Part shown: in pieces, positions 1 to 6,178 of the stretch
Numbering within the stretch: the first letter of the stretch is position 1
How the letters are laid out: every line of letters starts with the position of its first letter
Source: Legionellaceae bacterium
GTDB taxonomy: Bacteria > Pseudomonadota > Gammaproteobacteria > Legionellales > Legionellaceae
Direction: 5' to 3'
Assembly (NCBI GenBank): GCA_947473535.1
Contig: CANJFK010000027.1
Span: 1 to 8,225 of the forward strand
Length of the DNA: 8,225 bases
Program-made: the position numbers and the translations under genes
The notes under the pieces: generated by a model
Told to the model about the DNA's origin: nothing
The model's input: only the letters and a program-made list of their open reading frames with translations
Databases searched by the model: none

Positions 1-1575
1 CATTTGGTGAGTAAATACCCAGGGCATGTCACAAAAAATGATGCCATTTAAATCCCTGTCCTTCATCGCATTAGCACTTCCCGCATAAACGCTGGACGTT
101 GCATAAACGGGTACATCGCCTGCGTAATAATAATGAAGTAGCGGCATGATCTGCCGAGCTTTCGTCGGGTACGCGACTAGGAATATCACATCAAAGTCCT
201 GGCGACGGCTGGGGGTGGATTCAAGATTATTTCCCAGGAATTGTTTCAACTGTTTTCCGCGCGCTTCGCTATCGGAGATATGTAAAAAATCACGGACTGC
301 GGTATTCAAATCTTGCGTTGCGCCATAATGCAGTGTGTCAACAATATGGCCGCCATTAGCGCGCCATTGAGCTGCAAACGCACTGACTACGTCGTCTCCC
401 CAAGCCCCACTAGGTGTAATCACTAAAGCCCGGGTATACCCATTTTTACGCGCTTTTACCGCGACCTGACGGGCCTCATTGCCAGGCGAAAGGCCAAATT
501 GATAGGCATTATTTTGCGTGCTGCTATCAAGGTCATTGAGCAATAGCGTGGGAACAGGATGATGCAGTGACGCAACGGTGGCTACGTCCGCTTTACTTAG
601 TGGACCAACCACATAATCTGCGCCGTCTTTCAATGCCTGTTGATAAAGTGCTGGACTACTTGCGGCGTTTGTATTGTATACACGAATTTTGACGAAGGCC
701 GTGGATCGACTGGCTTCGTATTCGGCCATGAAACCATCTTTAATTGCATTTCCGGGCCCGGCCAGCGGGCCTGTTAACGGTAATAATAAGGCCATTTGTT
801 TGGGTGCAGGGTATAAACGTTGCTTAATATTATCCAGTGGCGATGGTAAAATATGGTTGGCTGGGTGGTTAGGGTATTGCATTTGCCATTGTTCAACTTG
901 TGCGAGCATGACCTGTGGATTGGCATATTGCTTACGCGAGACAAGCGCTAATTCTATCCATCCCTTCAATACGGAGCCATCCGTTGATTCAGCGGCTAAT
1001 GTATCGAGCTCAGCGATAGGCAATGTGGTTAACGATAGCCATAGCGCACGGCGGTTATTTGCCTTAGACGCCTCATCAGGCAATATGCTTTCTAATTTAA
1101 TACGTTCTGCAACGGATTCGGTTGCTTGTCCTACGGACTGGTAAGCATAAGCTAGCATTTCATGAAATTGGACTTGATAATACACTGGCAAATCATTTAT
1201 GTTGCGCACCGAGGCGAGGCGCGCAATCGCGGCACGAGGCTGCTCACGGATGATGTCAACCTTCGCTAACAGTAAGTTTTTTTCATTGGCAAGTTCTACA
1301 GACAAATCACCAGTCTGTGATAGAATTGCCAGGCCTTGTTGCCATTGACCGTCATAAATGAGCCGACCGGCGGCCATAATAAGTAACGATTGTTTCTCAT
1401 TGCCTACTTGTTTTTGTGCCAGAGCAAGATATGCTGCAGCGGGCATCGTGTATGGGCTGGCCAACTGTCGGCTGACCTGTAAATGACTATCTGTTGCCAC
1501 TTTGGTGCATTGTGAGAGTAAAATGGCACAAAAAATGAATAAAATGGGCTTTAAAATACGTAATTTTGACAACAT
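1..1575 (-). CDS. lpoA: LpoA-like outer-membrane lipoprotein, activator of penicillin-binding protein 1A (C-terminus cut by the window edge)
   Basis: Reading the minus strand from ATG at 1575-1573 gives 525 uninterrupted codons to the window edge, so the C-terminus is missing (E. coli LpoA is about 680 residues). The N-terminus has basic residues, a hydrophobic stretch and a candidate lipobox LLSQC with Cys23; Gln at -1 is slightly unusual. Residues about 30-250 are helical and TPR-like, including a GWIELA segment. From about residue 258 (MALLLPLTGPLAGPG) a periplasmic-binding-protein-like fold begins, with DYVVGPL, ALVITPSGAWGDD, FDVIFLVAYP, VPVYATSSVY and LNGIIFCDMPW, all typical of LpoA. 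The long low-complexity insertion of the E. coli protein is absent. Family knowledge: LpoA is anchored in the outer membrane and reaches through the periplasm to stimulate peptidoglycan polymerisation and crosslinking by PBP1A. Divergent placement next to rsmI supports the call. No strong ribosome-binding site precedes the start; a nearby ATG at 1583 is out of frame. Confidence 0.9.
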   Translation of the reverse strand, partial: MLSKLRILKPILFIFCAILLSQCTKVATDSHLQVSRQLASPYTMPAAAYLALAQKQVGNEKQSLLIMAAGRLIYDGQWQQGLAILSQTGDLSVELANEKNLLLAKVDIIREQPRAAIARLASVRNINDLPVYYQVQFHEMLAYAYQSVGQATESVAERIKLESILPDEASKANNRRALWLSLTTLPIAELDTLAAESTDGSVLKGWIELALVSRKQYANPQVMLAQVEQWQMQYPNHPANHILPSPLDNIKQRLYPAPKQMALLLPLTGPLAGPGNAIKDGFMAEYEASRSTAFVKIRVYNTNAASSPALYQQALKDGADYVVGPLSKADVATVASLHHPVPTLLLNDLDSSTQNNAYQFGLSPGNEARQVAVKARKNGYTRALVITPSGAWGDDVVSAFAAQWRANGGHIVDTLHYGATQDLNTAVRDFLHISDSEARGKQLKQFLGNNLESTPSRRQDFDVIFLVAYPTKARQIMPLLHYYYAGDVPVYATSSVYAGSANAMKDRDLNGIIFCDMPWVFTHQM

Positions 1576-1590
1576 GAAACCATATCCGAA

Positions 1591-1606
1591 ACGCAAGAAC
1601 GCAAGA
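1591..1606. repeat. Two tandem copies of ACGCAAGA in the lpoA-rsmI gap
   Basis: ACGCAAGA occurs twice without a spacer in the 40-bp gap between the divergent starts. The second copy merges with the rsmI ribosome-binding site (AGAGGA at 1604-1609). It may be chance or replication slippage; no function can be assigned. Because the gap is so short, promoters for both genes must lie largely inside the opposite gene's 5' region. I found no convincing -35/-10 pair there. Confidence 0.5.
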
Positions 1607-1615
1607 GGATAAACT

Positions 1616-2479
1616 ATGATGGACACTTCAGCAAGAACAGTTGGCACTCTTTACGTTGTCGCAACCCCGATTGGCAACCGAGATGACATCAGTTTACGTG
1701 CCTTAAGCACCTTGCAACTCGTGGATAAAATTATCGCAGAAGATACGCGTCATTCCATGCAATTACTCACGTTGCTGGGAATAAAAAAACCGATGATATC
1801 GCTGCATGCACACAATGAAGAAAACAAAAGTGAATCCATTATTGAGGCGTTACAGCAAGGTCAATCGTTTGCGTTGATCAGTGATGCCGGCACGCCGTTG
1901 ATTAGTGACCCAGGTTATCCACTGGTTAAACTCGCTCAATTGCAACAGATTCCCGTTGTGCCCATTCCGGGAGCTTGCGCTTTAATTGCCGCTTTATCGG
2001 CGGCAGGTATTCCTTGCGACACGTTTACGTTTTCGGGCTTTCTACCGGCTAAACAAGCCGCTAGACGTAGCAAATTGAAAGCGATGAGCGCCATAGAACA
2101 TACCTTAATTTTTTACGAATCAACGCATCGAATTAAAGAAAGCATTGAGGATATCGCCTATGTTTTTGGTGCAACGTGTGAATTGGTATTGGCCAAAGAG
2201 TTAACTAAAACTTTTGAGCGCTTCGTTCATGGACGCTGCACGGTTGTTCGTGAGTGGTTAGAAGCGGATAATGGTCATTGCAAAGGGGAGTTTGTTCTCA
2301 TTATTCCGCCCAGAGAAAATACGCAGGAAGCGCACACCAATGAACATCTGTTATCCGTCTTATTAAGTGAATTACCATTAAAGCAAGCCGTGAAGTTGGC
2401 GAGTCAACTGACGGACGACCATAAAAATGATCTTTACAAAATGGCGTTGAATTTACAGAAAGGGTCTGTCAATAAATAA
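1616..2479 (+). CDS. rsmI: 16S rRNA (cytidine-1402 2'-O)-methyltransferase RsmI
   Basis: The 287-residue product matches the length of E. coli RsmI (286). By family knowledge it transfers a methyl group from S-adenosylmethionine to the 2'-OH of C1402 in the 16S rRNA decoding centre. The tetrapyrrole-methylase fold is clear: GTLYVVATPIGNRDDISLRA (about 10-29), a KIIAEDTRHS segment (about 39-48), ISDAGTPLISDPGYP (about 88-102), PGACALIAALSAAGIP (about 117-132), FSGFLPAK (about 139-146) and FYESTHRI (about 166-173). An AGAGGA site lies 6 bases before ATG 1616; ATG 1619 directly follows and is an equally possible start. The gene is divergent from lpoA, as in other Gammaproteobacteria. The last six codons and the TAA stop lie inside a perfect palindrome, so the extreme C-terminus (KGSVNK) is probably element-derived; the catalytic domain is unaffected. 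Confidence 0.96.
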   Translation: MMDTSARTVGTLYVVATPIGNRDDISLRALSTLQLVDKIIAEDTRHSMQLLTLLGIKKPMISLHAHNEENKSESIIEALQQGQSFALISDAGTPLISDPGYPLVKLAQLQQIPVVPIPGACALIAALSAAGIPCDTFTFSGFLPAKQAARRSKLKAMSAIEHTLIFYESTHRIKESIEDIAYVFGATCELVLAKELTKTFERFVHGRCTVVREWLEADNGHCKGEFVLIIPPRENTQEAHTNEHLLSVLLSELPLKQAVKLASQLTDDHKNDLYKMALNLQKGSVNK

Positions 2480-2514
2480 ATGCCAGTTGTGACATTTATT
2501 TATTGACAGACCCT
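2461..2514. repeat. Perfect 54-bp palindrome (22-bp arms, 10-bp loop) overlapping the end of rsmI
   Basis: The left arm at 2461-2482 begins AGGGTCTGTCAATAA. It is repeated exactly in inverted orientation at 2493-2514, ending in GACAGACCCT, with a 10-base centre at 2483-2492. The arms are perfect over 22 bp and stop matching immediately outside. The rsmI stop codon lies in the left arm. No run of T follows on the plus strand, so it is not a classical intrinsic terminator, although a strong RNA hairpin would form. It could be a minimal mobile-element remnant (MITE-like) or a 3'-end-protecting hairpin. No clear target duplication is seen. Confidence 0.9.
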
Positions 2515-2543
2515 AAGAATAACGAAGAACAAGGATCAACCGG

Positions 2544-3362
2544 ATGAAGCGTTGGCTAGCCTATCTCATCATTGCCGCCATTTATATGTATAACAGTGGT
2601 GTATCAGCAATAACGCTCGGTCATTTGACATTGGTCGATCCCGAACGTGGTGCACGCGATATCGTTTATGAAAAAATAGACGGCTATGCTGTGGTGGAAG
2701 GGGATATCTTGATAGGTAAATTATCGCGGCCATCTAAAACCAGCTCAAATACGCCACATGCCATGATTATACAACGCATTGAAGGGGAGCGCTGGCCACA
2801 CGGTATCATACCGTTTGAGCTAGATGAAACGCTACCCTTCGCAAATAAATTGGCCATACTGCAGGCTATTAATGCCTGGCAACAGAGTACGAATGTGTTA
2901 TTCGTCGAGTTAACGTCAAAAAATCGCGATCAATACCCTGATTTCTTGTTGTTTGTTCCAGTACCAGGAACGACCTGCTCATCCTTTGTTGGTAAGCAAG
3001 GAGGAGCGCAAGTCATCCGATTAGCGCCACGTTGCAATACCTTTAGCACGGCACATGAACTTGGTCATGCGCTTGGATTATGGCATGAGCAATCACGTTC
3101 AGATCGTGATGCCTACATTCAGATTGTTTGGGAAAATATTGATGAACATTATCGTTATAATTTTGATCAACATTTAAGTGATGGACAAGATTATGGCGAC
3201 TATGATTATGAGTCTGTCATGCACTACAATGCGTATGCTTTTTCAACGAATGGTAAAAAAACGATTATTCCTTTGCAGAGCAATATTGAGATAGGGCAAC
3301 GTGACCATTTGAGTAATAAAGATGCCGCTGCGGTAAAAGCAATGTATCTTAAGGGACTGTAA
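2544..3362 (+). CDS. Exported astacin-family (M12A) zinc metalloprotease, LegP-like
   Basis: The 272-residue product has a signal peptide (KR, hydrophobic core, likely cleavage after VSA near residue 22) and a short propeptide. The propeptide contains VEGDI (51-55), which fits the aspartate-switch motif that blocks the zinc site in astacins (Asp54). The catalytic domain starts near RWPHGIIPFEL (83-93). The full astacin signature HELGHALGLWHEQSRSDRD is present: zinc ligands His171, His175 and His181, catalytic Glu172. The Met-turn SVMHY is at 224-228 (Met226, Tyr228). Cys145 and Cys164 could form a disulfide. There is no C-terminal accessory domain, so this is a minimal protease. AAGGA at 2531-2535 lies 8 bases before the start. 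Legionella LegP is an astacin-type Dot/Icm effector; the resemblance is at family level, and orthology or injection into a host is inference. The final codons and stop are contributed by the palindromic element downstream. Confidence 0.93.
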   Translation: MKRWLAYLIIAAIYMYNSGVSAITLGHLTLVDPERGARDIVYEKIDGYAVVEGDILIGKLSRPSKTSSNTPHAMIIQRIEGERWPHGIIPFELDETLPFANKLAILQAINAWQQSTNVLFVELTSKNRDQYPDFLLFVPVPGTTCSSFVGKQGGAQVIRLAPRCNTFSTAHELGHALGLWHEQSRSDRDAYIQIVWENIDEHYRYNFDQHLSDGQDYGDYDYESVMHYNAYAFSTNGKKTIIPLQSNIEIGQRDHLSNKDAAAVKAMYLKGL

Positions 3363-3534
3363 AATAATAACTTGGACATTTAGGTGCCCAGGTTGCTGTT
3401 AGCTTGCCACGATCGGAGTCACTAAAAAGCGCAGGTGTACTTGTTGTCCATCGAGCTTTTTTGTGACTCCGATCGTGGCAAGATGACGGCAAGATGGGAT
3501 GCCTAAATGTTCAAGTTATTGTTTTACAGTCCCT
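3352..3534. repeat. 183-bp long inverted-repeat element between the astacin and glycosyltransferase genes
   Basis: The left arm 3352-3422 (starts AGGGACTGTAAAA) and right arm 3463-3534 (ends TTTTACAGTCCCT) are inverted copies, with about 62 of 72 aligned positions identical and one single-base gap. The inner 19 bp (TTGCCACGATCGGAGTCAC) match perfectly. The stem continues inward with AAAAAGC (3424-3430) pairing with GCTTTTT (3455-3461), leaving a loop of about 24 bases. No transposase ORF fits inside. The astacin stop codon (3360-3362) lies in the left arm and the element ends 22 bases before the next start. It could be a MITE, a large terminator hairpin or a structured RNA. No obvious target-site duplication flanks it. 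Confidence 0.88.
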
Positions 3535-3556
3535 ATATGAATAAGGAACGTGTCCG

Positions 3557-4822
3557 ATGAAAGTACTTATGTATGGTTGGGAGTTCCCCCCCAACATTAA
3601 TGGCGGCTTAGGTGTCGCCTGCTACGAGATCGTGAGGGCTTTGTTAAAGAAAAGTATTCACATTGACTTGATTTTGCCGAAAGCAAAACCAATGCGCGTG
3701 GCAAAAAATACAATTGAACAGACGGAGACGCAAGGCAACCCTGATTTAACTATCCAGTTTGTAGATTCGATGCTTCAACCCTACATGGATGAAAAAAAAT
3801 ACCGTCAATTAATAGTCAATCAAATAGACTCCGATTCATACGGTTATGATTTGTTTTCAGAGGTAGAGCGTTACGCACGACAGGCTGGCCCCTATGCTGA
3901 ATTGATTCCGCATGATGTTATTCATGTTCATGACTGGCTTACCATACGTGCAGGCATATTGGCAAAAAAAACAAGTAAAAAACCGTTATTTTTCCATGTT
4001 CATTCATTAGAGACCGATCGCGCTGGTGAACATATTAACCAAGCAATTTTTGATATTGAACGTGAAGGGTTGGAACAAGCGGATAAGATCTTCGCGGTCA
4101 GCCAATACACTCGAGATCAGATTATCAAATACCATCTTATTTCACCCGATAAAATTGTGGTAGTTTATAACGGCATACCGCATTCGTATTACACTCATGA
4201 CGATCATCTCATTGCGCACGAGACGGCCTATCCTGACAATAAAAAAAATGCGCAAGAACAGCAAAAATTAGTCCAGTATCAGAACAAATCAAATCTTGTC
4301 TTATTTCTAGGGCGAGTAACCTACCAAAAAGGCCCGTTTCATTTTATCGATGCAGCCTATAAAATTTTATCGGTTAGGAAGGATATTCATTTTGCTGTTG
4401 CAGGTGATGGCGATTTGCTACATGACTTAATTGAGTATGTTGCCAAGTTACAAATTAGTTCGCACGTCCAATTTTTAGGGTTTTTAGATAAACAGGCAGT
4501 CCAAGTCATCTATGAACGATGTAAAGTATACGTCATGCCTAGCGTGTCAGAGCCATTTGGTCTGACCTGCCTTGAAGCCTTGATTCGGAATGTACCTGTT
4601 ATTGTCTCGAGACAGTCAGGGGTATCCGAAGTGTTAGGCAATGTATTAACCATTGATGCGTGGGATACATTGGATTTGGCGGGTAAAATCATTGCGCTGG
4701 TAGATTACCCCATTATGGGCTTAGAAACGATAAAAAACTCGCAGCACGACCTGTCTTTATTGACGTGGGATAGTTCGGCCAAAACGATTGTTCAAACCTA
4801 CCACCAGTTTACGGGAGTTTAA
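3557..4822 (+). CDS. GT-B fold glycosyltransferase, glycogen-synthase-like (GT4/GT5 type)
   Basis: The 421-residue product has the architecture of cytoplasmic alpha-glucan synthases that use nucleotide-sugar donors. The N-terminal acceptor domain opens with MKVLMYGWEFPPNINGGLG; the GGLG loop (16-19) corresponds to the glycogen-synthase KxGGL motif, with Asn rather than Lys before it. HVHDW (123-127) and FHVHSLETDR (146-155) follow. The C-terminal donor domain starts near residue 245, with LFLGRVTYQKG (249-259), VAGDGD (281-286) and the retaining-glycosyltransferase E-x7-E pair Glu332/Glu340 in SEPFGLTCLEA. AAGGA at 3543-3547 lies 9 bases before ATG. The TAA stop abuts the ATG of the GH57 gene, indicating an operon with coupled translation. 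Such pairs of a synthase-like transferase and a GH57 enzyme are known in bacterial alpha-glucan metabolism; the exact donor and product cannot be read from sequence. Confidence 0.85.
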   Translation: MKVLMYGWEFPPNINGGLGVACYEIVRALLKKSIHIDLILPKAKPMRVAKNTIEQTETQGNPDLTIQFVDSMLQPYMDEKKYRQLIVNQIDSDSYGYDLFSEVERYARQAGPYAELIPHDVIHVHDWLTIRAGILAKKTSKKPLFFHVHSLETDRAGEHINQAIFDIEREGLEQADKIFAVSQYTRDQIIKYHLISPDKIVVVYNGIPHSYYTHDDHLIAHETAYPDNKKNAQEQQKLVQYQNKSNLVLFLGRVTYQKGPFHFIDAAYKILSVRKDIHFAVAGDGDLLHDLIEYVAKLQISSHVQFLGFLDKQAVQVIYERCKVYVMPSVSEPFGLTCLEALIRNVPVIVSRQSGVSEVLGNVLTIDAWDTLDLAGKIIALVDYPIMGLETIKNSQHDLSLLTWDSSAKTIVQTYHQFTGV

Positions 4823-5386
4823 ATGCCTTCAGTTTGCTTTTATTTTCAAGTTCATCAACCACACCGTTTGCGAAAATACAGTTACTTCGATATTGGTAAC
4901 GATCATACTTATTTTGATGATGTTGAAAATCGGACAATCGTTGAAAAAGTGGCCAATAATTGTTATTTACCCACGAACCGATTATTGCTTCAACTGATCA
5001 ATAAGCATGAAGGCAGGTTCAAGGTATCGTTTTCTATTTCTGGTACAGCTATTGAGCAATTCAAGCGTTTTTGCCCTGCGGTATTAGCGTCGTTTCAGGC
5101 ACTTGTCTATACGAACTGTGTTGAGTTATTGAATGAAACGTACCACCATTCGTTGAGCGCCGTTTTTTCAAAAGAAACCTTTATCCATGAAGTAAAGCAA
5201 CATCGAGCCTTGATTATTAAAGAGTTTGGATACCATCCCACGAGCTTTAGAAACACCGAGTTAATCTACAATAATGACGTGGCATCGATGGTATCCAGCC
5301 TGGGTTTTAAAACGATTTTAGCGGAGGGTGCCGACAAAGTGCTTGGGAATATGAGCCCTAATCATTTGTACCAGGCAGCCACTTAG
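4823..5386 (+). CDS. N-terminal part of the interrupted GH57 enzyme (187 residues)
   Basis: This is what would be made with normal termination at TAG 5384-5386. The ATG directly follows the glycosyltransferase TAA, with GGGAG at 4813-4817 as ribosome-binding site inside the upstream gene. The fragment carries the HQPH region and the FRNTEL nucleophile loop but lacks the acid/base aspartate and the C-terminal helices. It is predicted to be inactive and possibly unstable. Use the 4823-6007 entry for the ancestral gene. Confidence 0.75.
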   Translation: MPSVCFYFQVHQPHRLRKYSYFDIGNDHTYFDDVENRTIVEKVANNCYLPTNRLLLQLINKHEGRFKVSFSISGTAIEQFKRFCPAVLASFQALVYTNCVELLNETYHHSLSAVFSKETFIHEVKQHRALIIKEFGYHPTSFRNTELIYNNDVASMVSSLGFKTILAEGADKVLGNMSPNHLYQAAT

Positions 5387-5392
5387 CATCCA

Positions 5393-6007
5393 TTGTATTT
5401 AATGCTGAAAAACTATCTACTGTCTGGTGATATCCCGTTTCGGTTTTCCGATAAAAACTGGGTGGATTATCCATTAACAGCAGATAAATTTTCCAGTTGG
5501 CTTCATGCTGGTGTTGCGTCCAATGAGCTCATTAATTTATTCATGGATTACGAAACGTTCGGTGAACATCAATGGGAAAAAACGGGTGTTTTCGAGTTCT
5601 TGGAACATTTTCCTAGGACATTGTTAGCGCATCCTCAGTTTGATTTTTGCCTTCCCCGTGAGGTGAGTGAAAAATACCCGGTTCGTGGCACATTAGATAT
5701 CCCTGAATTTTATTCTTGGGCTGATACCGAGCGTGATCTGTCTGCATGGATGGGTAATGACATGCAAAAAGATGCACTGCAAACGATCTATGATCTTGAA
5801 CAGGCGGTTAACAGCGCTGGCGATAAAACGTTACATGCAATATGGGGCTCATTATTAACGTCGGATCATTTTTACTATATGTGCACCAAGCAAGATGCGG
5901 ATGGTGAAGTGCATAAATATTTCAGCCCTTACGGTAATCCGTATGATGCTTATATAAATTATCAAAATGTAGTGAAAGATCTCCGCTTACGTCTTCATCG
6001 GGTGTAG
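5393..6007 (+). CDS. C-terminal part of the interrupted GH57 enzyme (up to 204 residues)
   Basis: This is the open frame downstream of the amber codon, with possible starts TTG 5393 or ATG 5402. Neither has a recognisable ribosome-binding site, so independent translation would rely on reinitiation and is doubtful. It contains DIPFRFSDKNW, the catalytic-aspartate loop MDYETFGEHQW, and the conserved C-terminal stretch from LLTSDHFYYMCTK through YFSPYGNPYDAYINY that is typical of GH57. It ends with a normal TAG at 6005-6007. Confidence 0.6.
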   Translation: MYLMLKNYLLSGDIPFRFSDKNWVDYPLTADKFSSWLHAGVASNELINLFMDYETFGEHQWEKTGVFEFLEHFPRTLLAHPQFDFCLPREVSEKYPVRGTLDIPEFYSWADTERDLSAWMGNDMQKDALQTIYDLEQAVNSAGDKTLHAIWGSLLTSDHFYYMCTKQDADGEVHKYFSPYGNPYDAYINYQNVVKDLRLRLHRV

Positions 6008-6030
6008 GATTATCCAAAATTAACAATTAA

Positions 6031-6122
6031 ATGTAGCCTGGATTACGCGCCGCGTAATCCAGGAAACGATGCCTCACACAGGCACTGCTCCCGGATTACG
6101 CTGCGCTTCATCCAGGCTACAT
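6031..6122. repeat. 92-bp composite palindromic repeat (GTAGCCTGGATTACG type)
   Basis: The outer ends ATGTAGCCTGGAT (6031-6043) and ATCCAGGCTACAT (6110-6122) are perfect 13-bp inverted repeats. The left half also folds on itself: CCTGGATTACGCG (6037-6049) and CGCGTAATCCAGG (6051-6063) are perfect 13-bp arms around one base. The right half (6091-6116) is an imperfect version of the same palindrome. An additional outer pair, CCAAAATT (6014-6021) and AATTTTGG (6126-6133), flanks it. The sequence resembles the intergenic GTAGCC(T/C)GGAT...GCGTAATCC palindromes widespread in proteobacterial genomes. No coding sequence is inside. It probably separates the GH57 and patatin transcription units. Confidence 0.85.
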
Positions 6123-6154
6123 CAAAATTTTGGTTTAAGGTAGTGTAATTAGAC

Positions 6155-6160
6155 TATACT
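6155..6160 (+). promoter_or_regulatory. Possible -10 box (TATACT) for the patatin-like gene
   Basis: TATACT differs from the sigma-70 consensus at one position and lies 18 bases before the first ATG. The best -35 candidate, TTGGTT at 6130-6135, is 19 bases upstream, which is longer than optimal. Transcription would start near 6167, giving a short leader. That would favour the third in-frame ATG (6191) over the first (6179). Weak evidence from motif only. Confidence 0.35.
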
Positions 6161-6178
6161 TTAATCAAATAACCTTTC

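Larger units (their letters stand above)
4823..6007 (+). pseudogene. GH57 family alpha-glucan hydrolase/transferase gene interrupted by one in-frame amber codon
   Basis: Both halves are in the same frame and together make 394 codons, counting the amber codon at 5384-5386, close to the usual length of the compact GH57 alpha-amylase-like family. No base insertion or deletion is needed: family-like sequence runs from NHLYQAAT across the stop into HPLYLMLKNYLLSGDIPFRFSD. Conserved regions are in the expected order: HQPHR (11-15), SISGTAIEQ (71-79), FRNTEL with presumed nucleophile Glu146, then after the stop MDYETFGEHQW with presumed acid/base Asp242, and LLTSDHFYYM near the end. The stop separates the two catalytic residues, so neither half can be an active GH57 enzyme alone. 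Conservation of the downstream half suggests a recent nonsense change, readthrough, or a sequence error. The normal LSDDI motif reads LSGDI here. The gene is coupled to the glycosyltransferase gene. Confidence 0.8.

Noticed and set aside
146..328. 60-codon plus-strand open frame
   Set aside because: It lies antisense within lpoA, has no ribosome-binding site and no recognisable protein features.
674..1144. 156-codon open frame on the plus strand
   Set aside because: It is antisense to the lpoA coding sequence, whose protein carries clear family motifs across the same bases; the plus-strand product is compositionally odd and matches nothing.
2461..2514. Intrinsic terminator for rsmI
   Set aside because: The hairpin is strong but the sequence after it (AAGAATAACG) lacks a T run on the plus strand.
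2453..2522. Target-site duplication around the 54-bp palindrome (CAGAA / AAGAA)
   Set aside because: The flanking similarity is offset by one base and too short and A-rich to count as a duplication.
3443..3455. GTTGTCCATCGAG repeated at 8003-8015, possibly linking the 183-bp element to the leader of the last gene
   Set aside because: A 13-base match in 8 kb is near what chance allows, and the flanks do not extend it convincingly.
4788..4997. Short plus-strand frame across the glycosyltransferase/GH57 junction
   Set aside because: It is out of frame with both genes, whose conserved motifs explain the sequence fully.
5381..5389. Programmed readthrough or pyrrolysine insertion at the GH57 amber codon
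   Set aside because: No readthrough-enhancing context or downstream stem was evident, and nothing in the window supports an expanded code; kept only as an alternative to a plain nonsense mutation.
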